Shown: positions 32,886 to 43,951 of the stretch, in pieces | Layout: each line of letters starts with the position of its first letter | How positions within the stretch are numbered: the stretch's first letter is position 1 | NCBI GenBank assembly: GCA_014526335.1 | Contig: JACTAT010000340.1 | Location: 648,291-712,290, forward strand | Length of the DNA stretch: 64,000 nucleotides | Reading direction: 5' to 3' | From: Chrysaora quinquecirrha | Taxonomy: Eukaryota > Cnidaria > Scyphozoa > Semaeostomeae > Pelagiidae | Translations under genes and position numbers: made by a program | The notes under the pieces: model-generated | The model's input: only the letters and a program-made list of their open reading frames with translations | Database searches by the model: none | What the model was told of the DNA's origin: nothing

Positions 32886-33975
32886 GCATTCAACTTGAAA
32901 CCCGAAAAATTTATGGCCACTTAATGGTGTTTCAAATGCAAAGAAACAGTAAACACAAAGTTTAGCCTGGCGATTTATGGAAATAATCAAAGCAAGAACT
33001 CTTCTTGAAAACGGAAAGAATATGAGTAAATTGCAAAATGAATTAGGCCTTAATGAATTAGGCCTACAGTCTCCTAGTGTCCTTTGACGTCCTTTGACCC
33101 CTGAAAACGTAAAAACGCACTTACCAAAAACGCCAAACAACCCAAAATCGCCCAAAACCAGCCAAAAGCACTCAAAACGAACCATAACTTGACGAAAAGC
33201 ACCCAAAACCACTCAGAAATGTCCAAATTACCTCGAATCATTTGTTTAGGGGCAGAAAATCCTTGAAAAATAACCAGAAACTCTCATGTTCTTTCAAATT
33301 TTAAATCATAAAAAGCTTTTACATCGCTTGAATCGGAATAGCCTTTTTTGTTGACAACCTTGCTGTAGTATTGTATTTAAGCATGAAGTTGAGAGATAAG
33401 ACACAATCGCACGCTGCAAATAAATATACCGTTGGGAAAGGTATCCATTGTCTGGAAAGCGTGTTTCATTTTCATATCTCGAAATATCTTGCAAGAAAGA
33501 CTGCATCACAACTTAATTGTCGTAATGTAATCGTGAAGGCACTGCTACGACAAAAATGTCACCATTTGTATTTATGGTCGTGCGATAATCGCGCGAAAAG
33601 AAATTCTCACGTCTCACGATTGTGCGATAGTCGCACGATTTTATATGGAATCCAGGCTTTTGAAGCTGCAAGTCATTGAATAAACCCCTGAGAGTTACAC
33701 GCAAAAGATTCAATGTACGTGTGGTGAAAGGAACATAATAGATGGCCGCCATCAAAATCAAAACTTTTTTGAGCCTAGAGAAAATTGAAATTTTAACCAA
33801 CTTATAGGTTTCAAAACGCTTAGCAAAATCTTGAAGCAGTGTCCGGCCAGAAATGGGATCGATTAAAGAAGGAAGCGCATCTCTAGGTGGCCCAGGGAAG
33901 AAGCCTTTCTTTTTCAATCGAACAATGGATCATAACAATGGGGCAACCTGATTTGCATTTAAGCATATTAGTAAT
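32885..33975. repeat. Dispersed rho repeat, copy 2
   Basis: Homologous to 2,222-3,400 and, at its end, to 9,880-10,160. It contains AAACCCGAAAAATTTATGGC near its start and AATAGATGGCCGCCATCAAA at about 33,739. A segment 33,480-33,670 with repeated CGTGCGATAATCGCGCGA-like short palindromes is specific to this copy. Confidence 0.78.
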
Positions 33976-34228
33976 ATAGGACGTTAACCACACGTAATTA
34001 CTTTCTCTTTAAACACGAACATCGATTTTCTTTTTAAATTTTTATTTAACAGTATGACTAGAAGATTTTGAATCGAGATTTTGGAAGTTCAAGGCTGTTC
34101 TTCATCGGCTGGATCCTTTCAATACTTTCAAAAGTGTTGCCTTCTTAAAAATTTCCCTTGGTTGGGAGTGTGTATGCGAAAATCGATGCAATATCATGTA
34201 TCTTCAGGATTTTTAATTCTTTTTGAAG

Positions 34229-34590
34229 GTTACACGACTAGCTAAAGTAGTACTTAAGAGGAAATACAATGAATCTGTCAGCAAACAGGAGAAGTGGAGA
34301 TACTCTGAATATTTTGTATTTGAGAAAGAGACTGGTATACGCAAAACACTTCTTCATGTTGCCGCCGAAGGTCACAGACATGCAGAAATTTCGGCCCTCC
34401 CGTGCAAGAAACCACAAATGAAAAGGAATTTTTCAGAAATAGCAGAGTGCTTAATTAACTACGATCCTGGACTTGTTTACGCAACAACGGAAGGAGAGAA
34501 ATGGGAAAAGTTGCCTCTAGAACTGGCCCTTTTGCATTTTGATGATCAGATGGCATCATTGTTAATTAGAAATATGTCTAATAGATACAG
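34229..34590 (+). CDS. Ankyrin-repeat exon of a probable host gene
   Basis: An open segment preceded by a pyrimidine-rich acceptor (TTTTTAATTCTTTTTGAAG) and ended by CAG|GTAATT. It encodes 120 codons plus two bases. The reading contains TLLHVAAEGH and IAECLINYDP, typical of ankyrin-repeat helices, then LPLELALLHFDDQMASLLI, another repeat-like helix pair. The lysine-rich start is not diagnostic. The mix resembles the ankyrin part of cnidarian TRP-type channel proteins, which is an inference from memory of that family. The two leftover bases fit the first base of the exon at 59,103. No start codon, stop or further upstream exon was recognised; an unrelated intracellular ankyrin protein is the alternative. 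Codon use and lack of stops contrast with the decayed elements nearby. Confidence 0.62.
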
Positions 34591-36457
34591 GTAATTGTGT
34601 TTTAGTTTTTCAATAATCATCGGACTTAATTCTTTAAATCAACAGGGACAGCGGTCTGTTTAGTGAAGGCTATTAGTTCAACAAAGACTGCACAAATTAA
34701 GACAGAAATGTCATACCTCGCATAATAATATCAAACATCGTTAACGTCACGTGACCCTTCCGCCATATCCCAGTGTATACTATACCGTGAGATATGCTTT
34801 TCAAACTCGCCATTTTAATTCCCTTTTAAGTTTTTAAAGTATTGAATGCTTAGCTTCACATTATTTTGTGAGCATGTTCTCTAAATTTGCATAATAATCT
34901 TCCGAATGGCATGCAAGTGAAACCTTTCTTACTTTCATTCTACCTTTCTACACATATCTTGTCATGGGATGGGTGACATTATTGACTAATACAGAAAAGG
35001 TTATGCTTAATAAACACAATATCATTAGCTCATACAAAATAGCTATTTTAGCTTCGTAAAAGTACATACCGTACTTGAACATTTGGCATTTACAATTTAT
35101 GTGGACATATATCCTGAGATATATCTTGTTAAAGATACTTATCCAGGGGTCATTTTGAACAGACAAGTCGGACGCAATCAAATATATACCAAAGATTGTT
35201 GTGATGGCTGTTTTTCTCAGGTGCAACAACAGAGACGTAGAGCAGAGCTCGATTAATGCAATATTTCGAATCGATTAACAACTGTTTTCTGCCTGTCGCA
35301 AGCACATCACAGTCAACCTGTTGCTGAGCCCTTGGGCTCCGTCTGGCTTGCTTAAAAACTACTCGCCTTTTTATACATTGATCTTTCTCTAGACGGAATA
35401 ATAAAATTCTACTTCAAGCACGTTAATTTAACAATAAGAAAGAGTTCACTCTACGAACAATTAAATCTACAGTGACATTTAAACAAAACAGTACGTACAA
35501 ACTGCTCAAAAACAAAGACAAATAAAAACGTGTAACAGGTGAAAAGCCTGAAATGAAAGTTTGTATTAACAACTTTTGATAAATCTTCATTTATCGCACT
35601 GATTTTTTTTCTTAATTAGAAGTGTGCAACACGAAGAAAACACTAATTTTCTCAGTAAACATTTTTTAATCTCATTAAATGTATATCATCTCTAGCTCGA
35701 TCTTCAAGAACTCACAAAAACTTAACGAATCTACAAATCCCTATGACAACATTACAAATTAAAATCGAAAAGGTGTAAAATAAATATATTCGTTGCTATA
35801 AATAAAAGTAAACAAACATGGACAGATTATGGTTACTACGGTGATTTCATGTGAACAATAAAAAGTTAAAAACAAAGCATAAACAATGAACATGCGGCCG
35901 CGGGACAGAGCAAATGTACGCGGGTTTCCCGACACAATTATATTTCCTGCTTCGATTAACTAATAATAGTCCCATACATGTTAAATAATTCTTATTAAAA
36001 GAACCACATTCACCGGGTAATTTTCTCGATGGTTTTCACTCATAGTCTGCCTATGCCCAATGGAGCTGTGACCATATTTTCGTGTGTCGTGGTATGCGTT
36101 TTTAATTTTCCGCTCAACATTTTCCTGTGAATTTTCCTAATCGCCGCTCGTTGATAGCACATTCGGATTCAGAGATTATTGCAACTTAATTTTAAGAGGG
36201 CTGACAGGTGGGATTTCTTTTTCCAGGACCAAAATGTTTGGTACTAGATTCGACCCGAGATGCAGTTAGTTGGACCACGTAATCCTAAATTTGATCGAAT
36301 TAAAAAACTTTGTCAAATGAATTGTTTCTGCGTATATGAATTAAGGTACCGCTTTTTACCCTTTTGCAGAGCTTTTGGTACCAAGCTCCACCCATTTTCA
36401 AGAATTTGGTATCAGGTCCACCCCCATTGGTACCAAAAATTTCAGAATATCGACCAA
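34591..36457 (+). other. Proximal part of the probable large intron
   Basis: AT-rich sequence starting with the donor GTAATTG. No exon, transposon gene or ordered repeat was recognised. Around 36,345-36,440 GGTACC-type words recur (GGTACCGC, TTGGTACCAAG, TTGGTACC), but both strands are open only over short stretches. Confidence 0.5.
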
Positions 36458-36552
36458 TATTAAAAACTCCAACGGCAAACAAATCAGTAATGGTTTTGGA
36501 AAGCCTGAGCACGTCAGGCCTTATGTTTATATTCATAACATCCCAGTGATGT
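36458..36552 (+). repeat. Source copy of a 95-bp exact duplication
   Basis: Identical to 37,351-37,445. Here the sequence continues as CAACTTATTTGATA; in the other copy it turns back on itself. Confidence 0.92.
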
Positions 36553-36744
36553 CAACTTATTTGATATTAAAGCAGAATTCATAATTGGGATTATCAATAA
36601 AATCAAGAGAATCACAAGCACCAAATAGAGAACTGCTAGACAATAAACGTATCTTCGGAAATCGCCAATGGAAAAACTCTAAGATATAAAAACAGCAAAA
36701 CAAACGATGCAGCCAAGCGGCATAAGCGATTTGACAGAAGCTTC

Positions 36745-36808
<64 letters not shown>

Positions 36809-37611
36809 TTATTCATACAGGGTTGCCTTTTCAGCAACAAAAGTGCTGTTATCAATAAGGGCCTTGTTTTAACTGTAACCGACCTTAAAAAGAAAGAAGT
36901 TAAAATTATTAAAATTGATATCTTAAAATTCTGTTCATTGTTCTTTATCTTAAAATCTTTCTTCTGTTTTTTCTGATAAAAAATGTTCTCGCAATTTAGA
37001 TTTAAATATGAAATGAAAATTGATTCCAGGGAACGGTCCCTGAAAGTAAAGGGACCTTTTCGCAGTTCCTGTTCTTACTAAGGGCAGTCTAGGTAACGAT
37101 TTCTTGTTCTTATTTCTTGTTTTATGCTGATGGTGAACATTGTCTAAGTATACTTTGAGACTGGAATACAGGTTCCTTGACGACATTTGAACATTTCTAT
37201 GGCAACCTTCATTTTTTTTTCTTTATTGATTGAAACCAGGCCACATCTTCTGTCATTCTGCAATCCATATATTATGTTTTGCGCTTTAAATTTCTTTAAC
37301 ATTGTATCTGAGACATTGACAACTGGTGTAGAGCAGTAAAGCATTGTTGGTATTAAAAACTCCAACGGCAAACAAATCAGTAATGGTTTTGGAAAGCCTG
37401 AGCACGTCAGGCCTTATGTTTATATTCATAACATCCCAGTGATGTTATGAATATAAACATGAAGGAATGAAGGAGTTGTATACCGCCGTAGCAGAAAAAA
37501 CAGATATTGAATCACGTACACGAGAAAACAGCTTCAAGCGGGCATTTGTTTTCTTTAATACTTTTCTTAGGCGTTCGTTCATATTTAAAGTCGATTCAAG
37601 CTAAACTCTAA
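36745..37611 (-). pseudogene. LINE B 3' end, inverted copy
   Basis: On the minus strand this is the C-terminal region of a non-LTR retrotransposon reverse transcriptase, 3' UTR and (ATT)n tail (36,747-36,808). It is nearly identical to 56,082-56,850 on the plus strand. Readable parts are LYCSTPVVNVSDTMLKKFKA and LPLVRTGTAKRSLYFQG, the latter a typical end of CR1/L2-like RT proteins. The polymerase core is absent, and the frame is interrupted at 37,351-37,470 by a templated insertion that the plus-strand copy lacks. The flanking LINE/SINE tail (37,612-37,907) is shared with the same junction in the plus copy, so the block was duplicated as a unit. Confidence 0.75.
37351..37464 (+). repeat. Templated insertion with 19-bp snap-back hairpin
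   Basis: 37,351-37,445 copies 36,458-36,552 exactly. It continues into ATGTTATGAATATAAACAT, the reverse complement of ATGTTTATATTCATAACAT just before, leaving a 7-base loop (CCCAGTG). The insertion interrupts the RT remnant between GCATTGTTGG and GAATGAAGGAGTTG, which are nearly joined in the plus-strand copy near 56,215-56,235. Confidence 0.88.
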
Positions 37612-38057
37612 GGTACAAATTCAAATTCAAATTCAAATTCAAATTATTATCATTGAGCACCAATATTGTTACTTACAATTCACTAATAATAAAAAATGAT
37701 TTTAAGAAATTTATTAATCCATATCTATTTACAATCAAATGCTATGGTGTTGCCTAGGACGCTGGGAATAACCAATATGGTTTTCGAGCCCAGAGCCCTA
37801 CGACTAGTTTACAATTTTCATGTAATATTCTTAATTAATAATTATCAATTGTTGTAAATACTGTACTAATAAGATTTGAATTTTTTTAAGTTTAGTTATA
37901 TTGAAATGGTGTTTTAGCGCCAGTTGCTAGGATCTCAGTAGTAGGTTAACTAATCGAGACCTCGACCCTGGCCGTGACGCTACCGTGGCTGGGCTCGAAC
38001 CCTGACCACACTGAGCTTCTGACACCACGAGTCAGCTGGATTACACCACGATGCCAC
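37612..38057 (-). mobile_element. tRNA-derived SINE with LINE-type tail
   Basis: Minus strand, 5' to 3': a 73-base tRNA-like head (38,057-37,985) with a perfect CTGAC/GTCAG anticodon stem around TCGTGGT (tRNA-His-like GTG) and B-box GGTTCGAGCCC. Next comes a ~75-base body containing GCAACTGGCGCTAAAACACC. From 37,907 down to 37,612 is a tail matching the 3' end of the full-length LINE at 55,780-56,080, including four GAATTT units. Such shared tails are how SINEs borrow LINE machinery (established for tRNA-SINEs). Acceptor-stem mismatches show it is not a functional tRNA. Confidence 0.7.
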
Positions 38058-38125
38058 ATCACCTTCTCTACGAGTCCTGGGTTCTAGTTTCTTGCACAAT
38101 TGCCTAATAGTTCTTTACTACTTCA

Positions 38126-38791
38126 CTACATCACCCCTCTTGTTAGAAATAAAAATTTAACGAAAACTTTCAAAGCCAACAAACTAAATGGAGAATAACG
38201 TCTGAATATCCCTCTCTGGGCTTGCTGTTGTTGTTGATCATTTATTTCATCTCCTTGCAGGCATGTTTCCATTTCACTATCTGTGTCTTTATCACTGATA
38301 GAGTTTGAATCTGGTATTCGTTTGAAGAAGAAAGCATTTCTCGAAATAAAATCACCCTCCGAGTTTTCTGCTGTTATATGAGGATTGAACAATAGTTCAG
38401 CAGGAGAAACCTCTGTTGTTGTGTGCGGAGTGGAGCGGTACTGCAGCAAGAAACGGTGAAGCTCTTGTTGCCATTTTCTGCCTTCCACATGAGCTGCTTG
38501 TATTGATTTCAAAAGAGGTTGATTAAAGCGCTCAACTTCTGCGTTTCCTTGAGGCCATCTAGGTGTTGTATGCTCATGCTGTATTCCTAACGCAGTCATG
38601 TACTGAGCAAAATCATTTCCGTTGAATGGTGGACCATTGTCGGTTATGATTTGTAGTGGAATACCATGGGTAGAAAATATTCTGTCCAGTTTCGGTATAA
38701 TTGTCGAGATGTTGGTAGATTTCACTATTTCCACTTCGGGATAACGCGAATAACGATCTATAACTACAAGAAGATTTTCACCAGAGGGCAT
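38126..38791 (-). pseudogene. Ty3/gypsy integrase, C-terminal part
   Basis: A 221-residue open stretch. It contains GENLLVVIDRYSRYPEVE, the second catalytic Asp in ITDNGPPF, and the catalytic Glu in NAEVERFNQPLLK, all in usual spacing, followed by LLQYRSTPHTTT and a C-terminal domain with a glutamine run. Upstream, the segment that normally carries the zinc finger CxxC and the first catalytic Asp (the VDF-GP position) reads instead SRPCGPMPSGE, next to an apparent deletion, so the active site is probably incomplete. Residues upstream to about 38,990 (LQQKAIDIAHESHQGL) show part of the HHCC finger in another frame. Confidence 0.8.
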
Positions 38792-39133
38792 TGGTCCACA
38801 CGGACGACTTGTTGCACTACAGCGTTCTGCTGTTTTTATTTTGTCATTTCATCGATGCCAGGGAACCATACTTTTTCACGTAATAAGCTTTTGGTTTTGA
38901 CCAATCCTTGGTGCGACTCGTGAGCAATATCGATTGCCTTTTGTTGTAAGCTTTCAGGGATAAAAATTCGTGAGCCGCGCAGTATCATGTTATTTGAGCT
39001 GTTGCTAAGTTCATCTTTGATTTGTTTAAGCGGCTTAACCGAGTCACTATTCCAAATGTTATGACGGATTGCCGCTCTCGGGTGGCTTTCTTGATCTCAG
39101 CAAGGGTCATAGCCTTTGGAATTGAATGAGAGG

Positions 39134-39580
39134 TTACGAAATCGACAAAAGTTTCAGTGATTTTTCCTGTGTGCTTTTGCAAGACCAGTTTGGATGTCGG
39201 GAGAGGTAATCAGCAGGGTTTCGATTGCCTGGCTTGTAGATAATATCAAATTCATATGGCTGCAAGCGTGGTACCCAGCGCTCTAATCGTGCTGACAGTT
39301 TCGCTGCTGGATTGCCATAGATCACTTTAAGAGGTTTATGATCAGTTATGAGCGAAAATTCTGCCCTAAATAAGAATAGGTGAAAATTTTCCGCAGCCCA
39401 TACAATTGCCAAGGCCTCTTTTTCAGTTTGGGAATACCTCTGCTCAACCGCTGACAAACCACGACTTGCGTATGCAGCAATAGTATTATCATCCTTTTCT
39501 GGAGTATGTTGCGATAAGATTGCGCATAATCCTACAGGACTAGCATTTACTAAAGCTGCAGTTTTCTTAGACTTATCAAA
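39134..39580 (-). pseudogene. Ty3/gypsy RNase H domain
   Basis: The reading VEQRYSQTEKEALAIVWAAE with ITDHKPLKVIY and NPADYLSRHP is a standard Ty3/gypsy RNase H. The start codon given by frame analysis (39,457) is internal; the domain continues upstream (LVNASPVGLCAILSQHTPE) to about 39,560 in the same strand. The acidic residues of SQTEKEALA and TDHKPL are present. A short AT-rich gap (39,560-39,580) with a stop separates it from the RT thumb region. Confidence 0.82.
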
Positions 39581-40349
39581 TTAAGACATCACTGGTGCAT
39601 TACACAAAGCATGAATTAACTGTTCAAATGCTTTCTGGTATTTTGTTTCCCAGCAGAACTGTTTATCCTTTTTAGTGAGTTCTCGCAATGGTGCTGAGAT
39701 AGTTGCAATGCCTTTGACACACCTTGAGCTATAATTGACCATGCCGAGGAAACTTCGCACTTCACAAACATTGGTAGGGACAGATAAATTCTTTAGATCT
39801 TGTATGCGTTTAGGAGCAGGGCTGATACCATTCTTGGAAAAGACCTGTCCGAAGAATTCTAGCTTTTCCTTCAAAAATGAGCATTTCTTTCCATTCAAGG
39901 TGAGACCTATTTCAGCTAGTCGTTATAAACATTTCTCTAGAGCTTCATCATGCTCTTTCCTGGTGGCACCAAAGCTCAAAATGTCACCAGCTAGATTTCG
40001 GACTCCCACAAATCCTGATTTTGTAATGCATGCTTAAAACACTCTGCACTACCATTTGTGCCATAATTTAGACGACAGAAACAACCCAACATGTGTACTA
40101 AAAGTTGTTATGGAAACGATTTTCTTTATGGAGCTCAAGTTGATGATAGGCTTCATGTTAATCCAATTTGGAGAAGAATTTAGCTCCTGTAAGTGCGTAG
40201 GAAACCTCTTCTACGGTAGGTTTCCGATGTCGTGTGCGACTTATAGCCTTATTTGTCATGCGCATATCTACACATAGTAGTACACAACCTTCCTTCTTAG
40301 GTACTGCAACAATAGGACTAACCCAAGGCCTAAGGGGTTGCTTGACCAT
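39581..40349 (-). pseudogene. Ty3/gypsy reverse transcriptase, broken
   Basis: 40,158-40,349 holds PWVSPIVAVPKKEG and CVDMRMTNKAISR and ends in FSKLD. 39,581-39,898 holds LEFFGQVFSKNGISPAPKRI and VRSFLGMVNYSSRCVKG. Between them the frame shifts several times. The region that should hold the IADD/YVDD active site reads GVRNLAGDILSFG near 39,985-40,020, so the first catalytic aspartate is replaced by glycine. This and the stops show loss of activity. Confidence 0.78.
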
Positions 40350-41337
40350 CTGGTATTTTCTCTATGATGCCTCTAGCTTCCAAATCTTTAACAGCTTCTT
40401 TCACTTTCTCTCGAAGGTGAAAAGGTGTTCCTCTTTGGCTCTGTGCTATAGGAATTTCTTCTTCATTGATGCTCAGTTTAACCTGATGATTTTTCAGACA
40501 TCCTAAGCCTTCAAAAACTTTAGGGTACTTTCCAACAATCTGCTTCATCTGGGCATCTTTTGTGTTGATGTTAGCATTTATTGAAATTTTGTTGAGATCG
40601 ACTGCCATAAGTGCCGAATCTGGTGCTGTGGTATTGCTCAGCAAACATCTAGTGTCAGAACTTTTTGTAACATATAATGTTGCAACTGGTATGTGTTTCT
40701 TTGTTTCTACAGTGTCCTGAAATTTACCCAATAATTGCAATGGTTCTTTGTTGTTAAATCCATAAGCCTTTATATGTGCAAGTTGTAGTTTAACATTTCC
40801 CATCTTTCTGTGAGTATCTCCATCTATTACATGGATTGTTGCTCCTTTGTCAATGGTGATAGGAAATTTATAACCATGAACAGTGACATTAGCAAAAGGA
40901 CTCCCTCTGTTGTTTCTGCCAGAAGTCACCGCATAAAAATACCCATCAGACTCGCTATCTGACTGCAATTGCTCTTGTACAACTTTTACAGCTCTTTTCT
41001 TGAACTGAAATCTTCTTTGACTAGATTTCTTAGCAGTGTTTTCTTTTTTTCGGCGGCAGACTTCAGCAAAATGGATAAGTTTTCCAAAGTTTTTACATGC
41101 CTTCCCTTTGGCAGGACACTCTTCCTTGTTGGGATAATTACCACCACAGAAATGACATTTCTTGTAATTATCAGATTTGCTGACTATTTGTTTTGTATGA
41201 CCACTTGAAAGTTCTGTACTTTCAATATTTCTGTTGTGAGCTCTCTTCATCTCTACGACCATCCACAAGCATGTCTTTAAGGGTATATTTAGGATCACGT
41301 AAAGCCTTTTTCCTGATTTTTGAGGAAACACCTCCAA
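40330..41337 (-). pseudogene. Ty3/gypsy gag C-terminus, protease and RT start
   Basis: A 335-residue open stretch. It contains [20 protein letters not shown] and a CCHC-like knuckle, [14 protein letters not shown], in which the second Cys is Phe. Next is a retropepsin region where the usual D-T/S-G triad reads [11 protein letters not shown] (Thr/Ser replaced by Lys). The end, [20 protein letters not shown], is the typical start of the RT region. It joins the upstream gag frame after a frameshift at about 41,338 and the RT after another near 40,340. Confidence 0.82.
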
Positions 41338-41745
41338 TCAATGTTCTTCAATTTCAAAATCAGGCTCTTTTAATTCACAATGTATAGACAATGTGCGTAG
41401 TCTAGTATGAAAATGGTCTAAGGATTCATTGGGTTCTTGCTTTGACTGCCTAAAACAATATATTTCATACCTTCTGTTTTTCTCTGGTTCAAAGCATTGT
41501 TGTAATTTTTCCTTTGCTATTTCATAATCTGAATTTTCACCGTTTTCAGGAATCTGCTTGAATATCTCTCTGACACGAGTACCCGCTTGGTATAAGAGAG
41601 GTACTCTCTTTTTTGTGTCATCTGTAGTGCCGCTGGCAAGATTGAAATCGGAAATCCAGTTATTCAATCTTGTTGACAGACTTAGGCCAACATCAGCGTC
41701 AGGATTGAATTCTGGTACAGGAGGTAACGAGATTGCCTGTGCCAT
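41338..41745 (-). pseudogene. Ty3/gypsy Gag N-terminal part
   Basis: A 135-residue frame from ATG at 41,745. It starts MAQAISLPPVPEFNPDADVG and contains IYCFRQSKQEPNESLDHFHT, the pattern of cnidarian and fish gypsy gag proteins (Q-x2-E-x-E-S-x-D-x-F-x3-L-R). It stops at a frameshift before the zinc knuckles. The leader between it and the LTR start at 41,933 is 188 bases. No clear primer-binding site was identified. Confidence 0.75.
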
Positions 41746-41933
41746 ACCAATTTTTACTCTTCACCAATATAATAATCACTAGGTTTGACTAGCATACCAT
41801 TAACAGTAACATAACAGTAACGAATCAAGACTATGGCATCTCACTAGTGGCTAGGCCTACACGAGGCCTCTACGAGTCCTGGGTTCTAGTTTCTTGCACA
41901 ATTGTGTAATAGTTCTTTACTACTTCACTACAG

Positions 41934-42902
41934 TTACAGAGATGTGCCTGTAGTTATTTAGGCCAGATTTTGGGCCCAACTTGTAAATAGGGACGACTCT
42001 TACTAAATTCCAAATATAGGACAAAACAACAGTTTTGCATTTTATTTTATATTAAAAGCAGATCATTAGACGATCGCTTCATTGTATTCTCAAAAAATGG
42101 CCTGTCAACGTACAAACCTTTGTTGCATGTGCAAGGAACGCAATTTAAAGTCGGTGATTCCGATTTGCAAAGCAAATTTCGGCCAGCACACCTGGCAATG
42201 ACGACCGGGGTGGTCGACTGCGAAATAAGACAATCAAAAACTCATAAAATAAAAAATCAATAGCTACAGGGATAGGGAGGGAGGGAGAAATTGTGTGAAT
42301 CAAGACCAGTTATCTTATCGTTGGTTGAATTCGAATGAACCTCACTTCGAGAAAACACTGATAAATACGTAGAAGGATATCCCGGAAATCAGCCAGACTC
42401 TATAGGGATTTCTAAACAGACAGACTTTTATACAGGAAACCTCACAGAGACTTAATGCAAGTTGCACTCTAAGGGTTATACGAATATAGCCTTAATCATC
42501 ACCTTACGTCCATTGACCTGGAAGGCATCCAGCATTATACATATACCGACAATAAGGGGATTAGAGAAGGAAAACATTGCAAGGCTCTCTGTTCAAACTT
42601 AAGTAGAGATTACTTTCTTACCATAATTATAACAGTTTCTTTCGCCATTAACAGTGCTTAAATTAAATATTTAACCATCATTAAAGCACGTTCTCGCAAC
42701 TTTTCGTTTTTCTGTAGTGATTTGGACGATGAGAAATAGCTTATCAAGGGGAAAGCTCCGGAAAACTCTAGCCGTGAAGTCTCTTCAACTGGCGCTAGAT
42801 TGCAAACAACACATCATAACATATAGCATAAACCCTTACAAGCAATGAGCAAGCAAGCAAACAATAGTTATTTGTTATAGTAGGTTGGGAGTTCTGCCAG
42901 TT
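41934..42902. other. Unassigned intronic sequence
   Basis: No open frame with a recognisable family and no ordered repeat was found between the gypsy element and the TIR element at 42,903. There is a purine-rich tract near 42,930-42,975 just inside the next element. Confidence 0.5.
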
Positions 42903-43857
42903 TACCCTGGGTGCCAGAGTCTCTTTAAGAAAAAGGAAAGGAAAGAGAAAGGAGAGACAGAGGAAAGAGAGAATGAGACTCTGAATCGAAGAGAACCTAT
43001 TCTCGTTCTGGAAAAATACGGCTGCACTTCCGCCTATGGTTTATGAGCGGTGGCCACGGCGAAGGCGGTCAGAAAGCCTGGATGGAATGATTTGCAGATC
43101 AAATGAAATGACTGAAACACTTGAGAAAGCTCTGAAATGAAAGATTCATCGGACGAAGGAAACGGTTGAAAGGGATGGCGAGATCGATCCGAGGAAACGA
43201 GTCAAACCAGGCCAAGCAATTTGTGAGGCTCTGAAGAAAGTATACTAGATATTTTTATTTTCCAACGATAGCGGATTCATTAAGTTCGAAGAGAGGAGGT
43301 AATTGATAACAGATTGAAGCTTTGAAATCCATATTCTTGCTGGAAAGTTCTCATTTATTTTCCAATATGGCGCCGTTGCCCGTTGGTTTCGACAGAAACT
43401 GGTGCTTCCAACCTAGGCCTTCTAGATTGAAATTGAATCAATAATCTCACAATGCAAGTAGGCCCTCGCCATTTAGGGACGCAATGTACTGCAATAATCT
43501 CTTCTAAATTTGGAAAATATTCGACCAGTACCTTTTTCAGAACCTCTTCAAAATTGCTTGGCCTGGTTGGCTTGTTTTCTCGTACCTATCTAATCTCGCC
43601 ATGTCTGTCAACTGTTCCCAATGGATCTTTCTTCGCAGCTTTTTCAGAAGTGAACGGTTAAATTCGAAAGCATGACCACGAAGCCCCTTTACAGCAGAGT
43701 CTCGCTGATTATCCAATCACAACCATGATACACGTTTTTGTATCTTCAATTTGATTGGCGAATGAAAAACAATAGAAGGAGGCATTTGACCAGAGCCTTA
43801 ACTTTCTCTTCTCGTGTAATGTTTTTTTTTTCTAAAAGGCTCTGGCACCAAGGGTAC
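42903..43857. mobile_element. ~0.95 kb element with ~35-bp terminal inverted repeats
   Basis: The left end TACCCTGGGTGCCAGAGTCT then CTTTAAGAAAAAGG is matched, inverted, by the right end (reverse complement TACCCTTGGTGCCAGAGCC then TTTTAGAAAAAAA). The interior has no transposase frame, so it would be a MITE or internally deleted DNA transposon. A clean target duplication was not identified. Confidence 0.55.
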
Positions 43858-43951
43858 TAGCAGCTTCTGTTTCCAGAATGAAATGACATTCTACAACGAA
43901 TACCCTTGGTACTCATTTACCTGAGTTGACTATAGGTTGTGGAAAGTGGCG

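Larger units (their letters stand above)
38065..41933 (-). mobile_element. Degenerate Ty3/gypsy LTR retrotransposon
   Basis: Gag, protease, RT, RNase H and integrase remnants lie in Ty3/gypsy order on the minus strand. A sequence of about 64 bases starting TGTAGTGAAGTAGTAAAGAA occurs at both ends (41,933 downward and 38,129 downward) and is taken as LTR homology. The downstream copy is preceded by the purine-rich AAGAGGGGTGA, as expected for a polypurine tract. The LTRs differ beyond ~64 bases, the downstream one running into the SINE head. Multiple frameshifts, stops and lost catalytic residues make it inactive. Confidence 0.85.
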
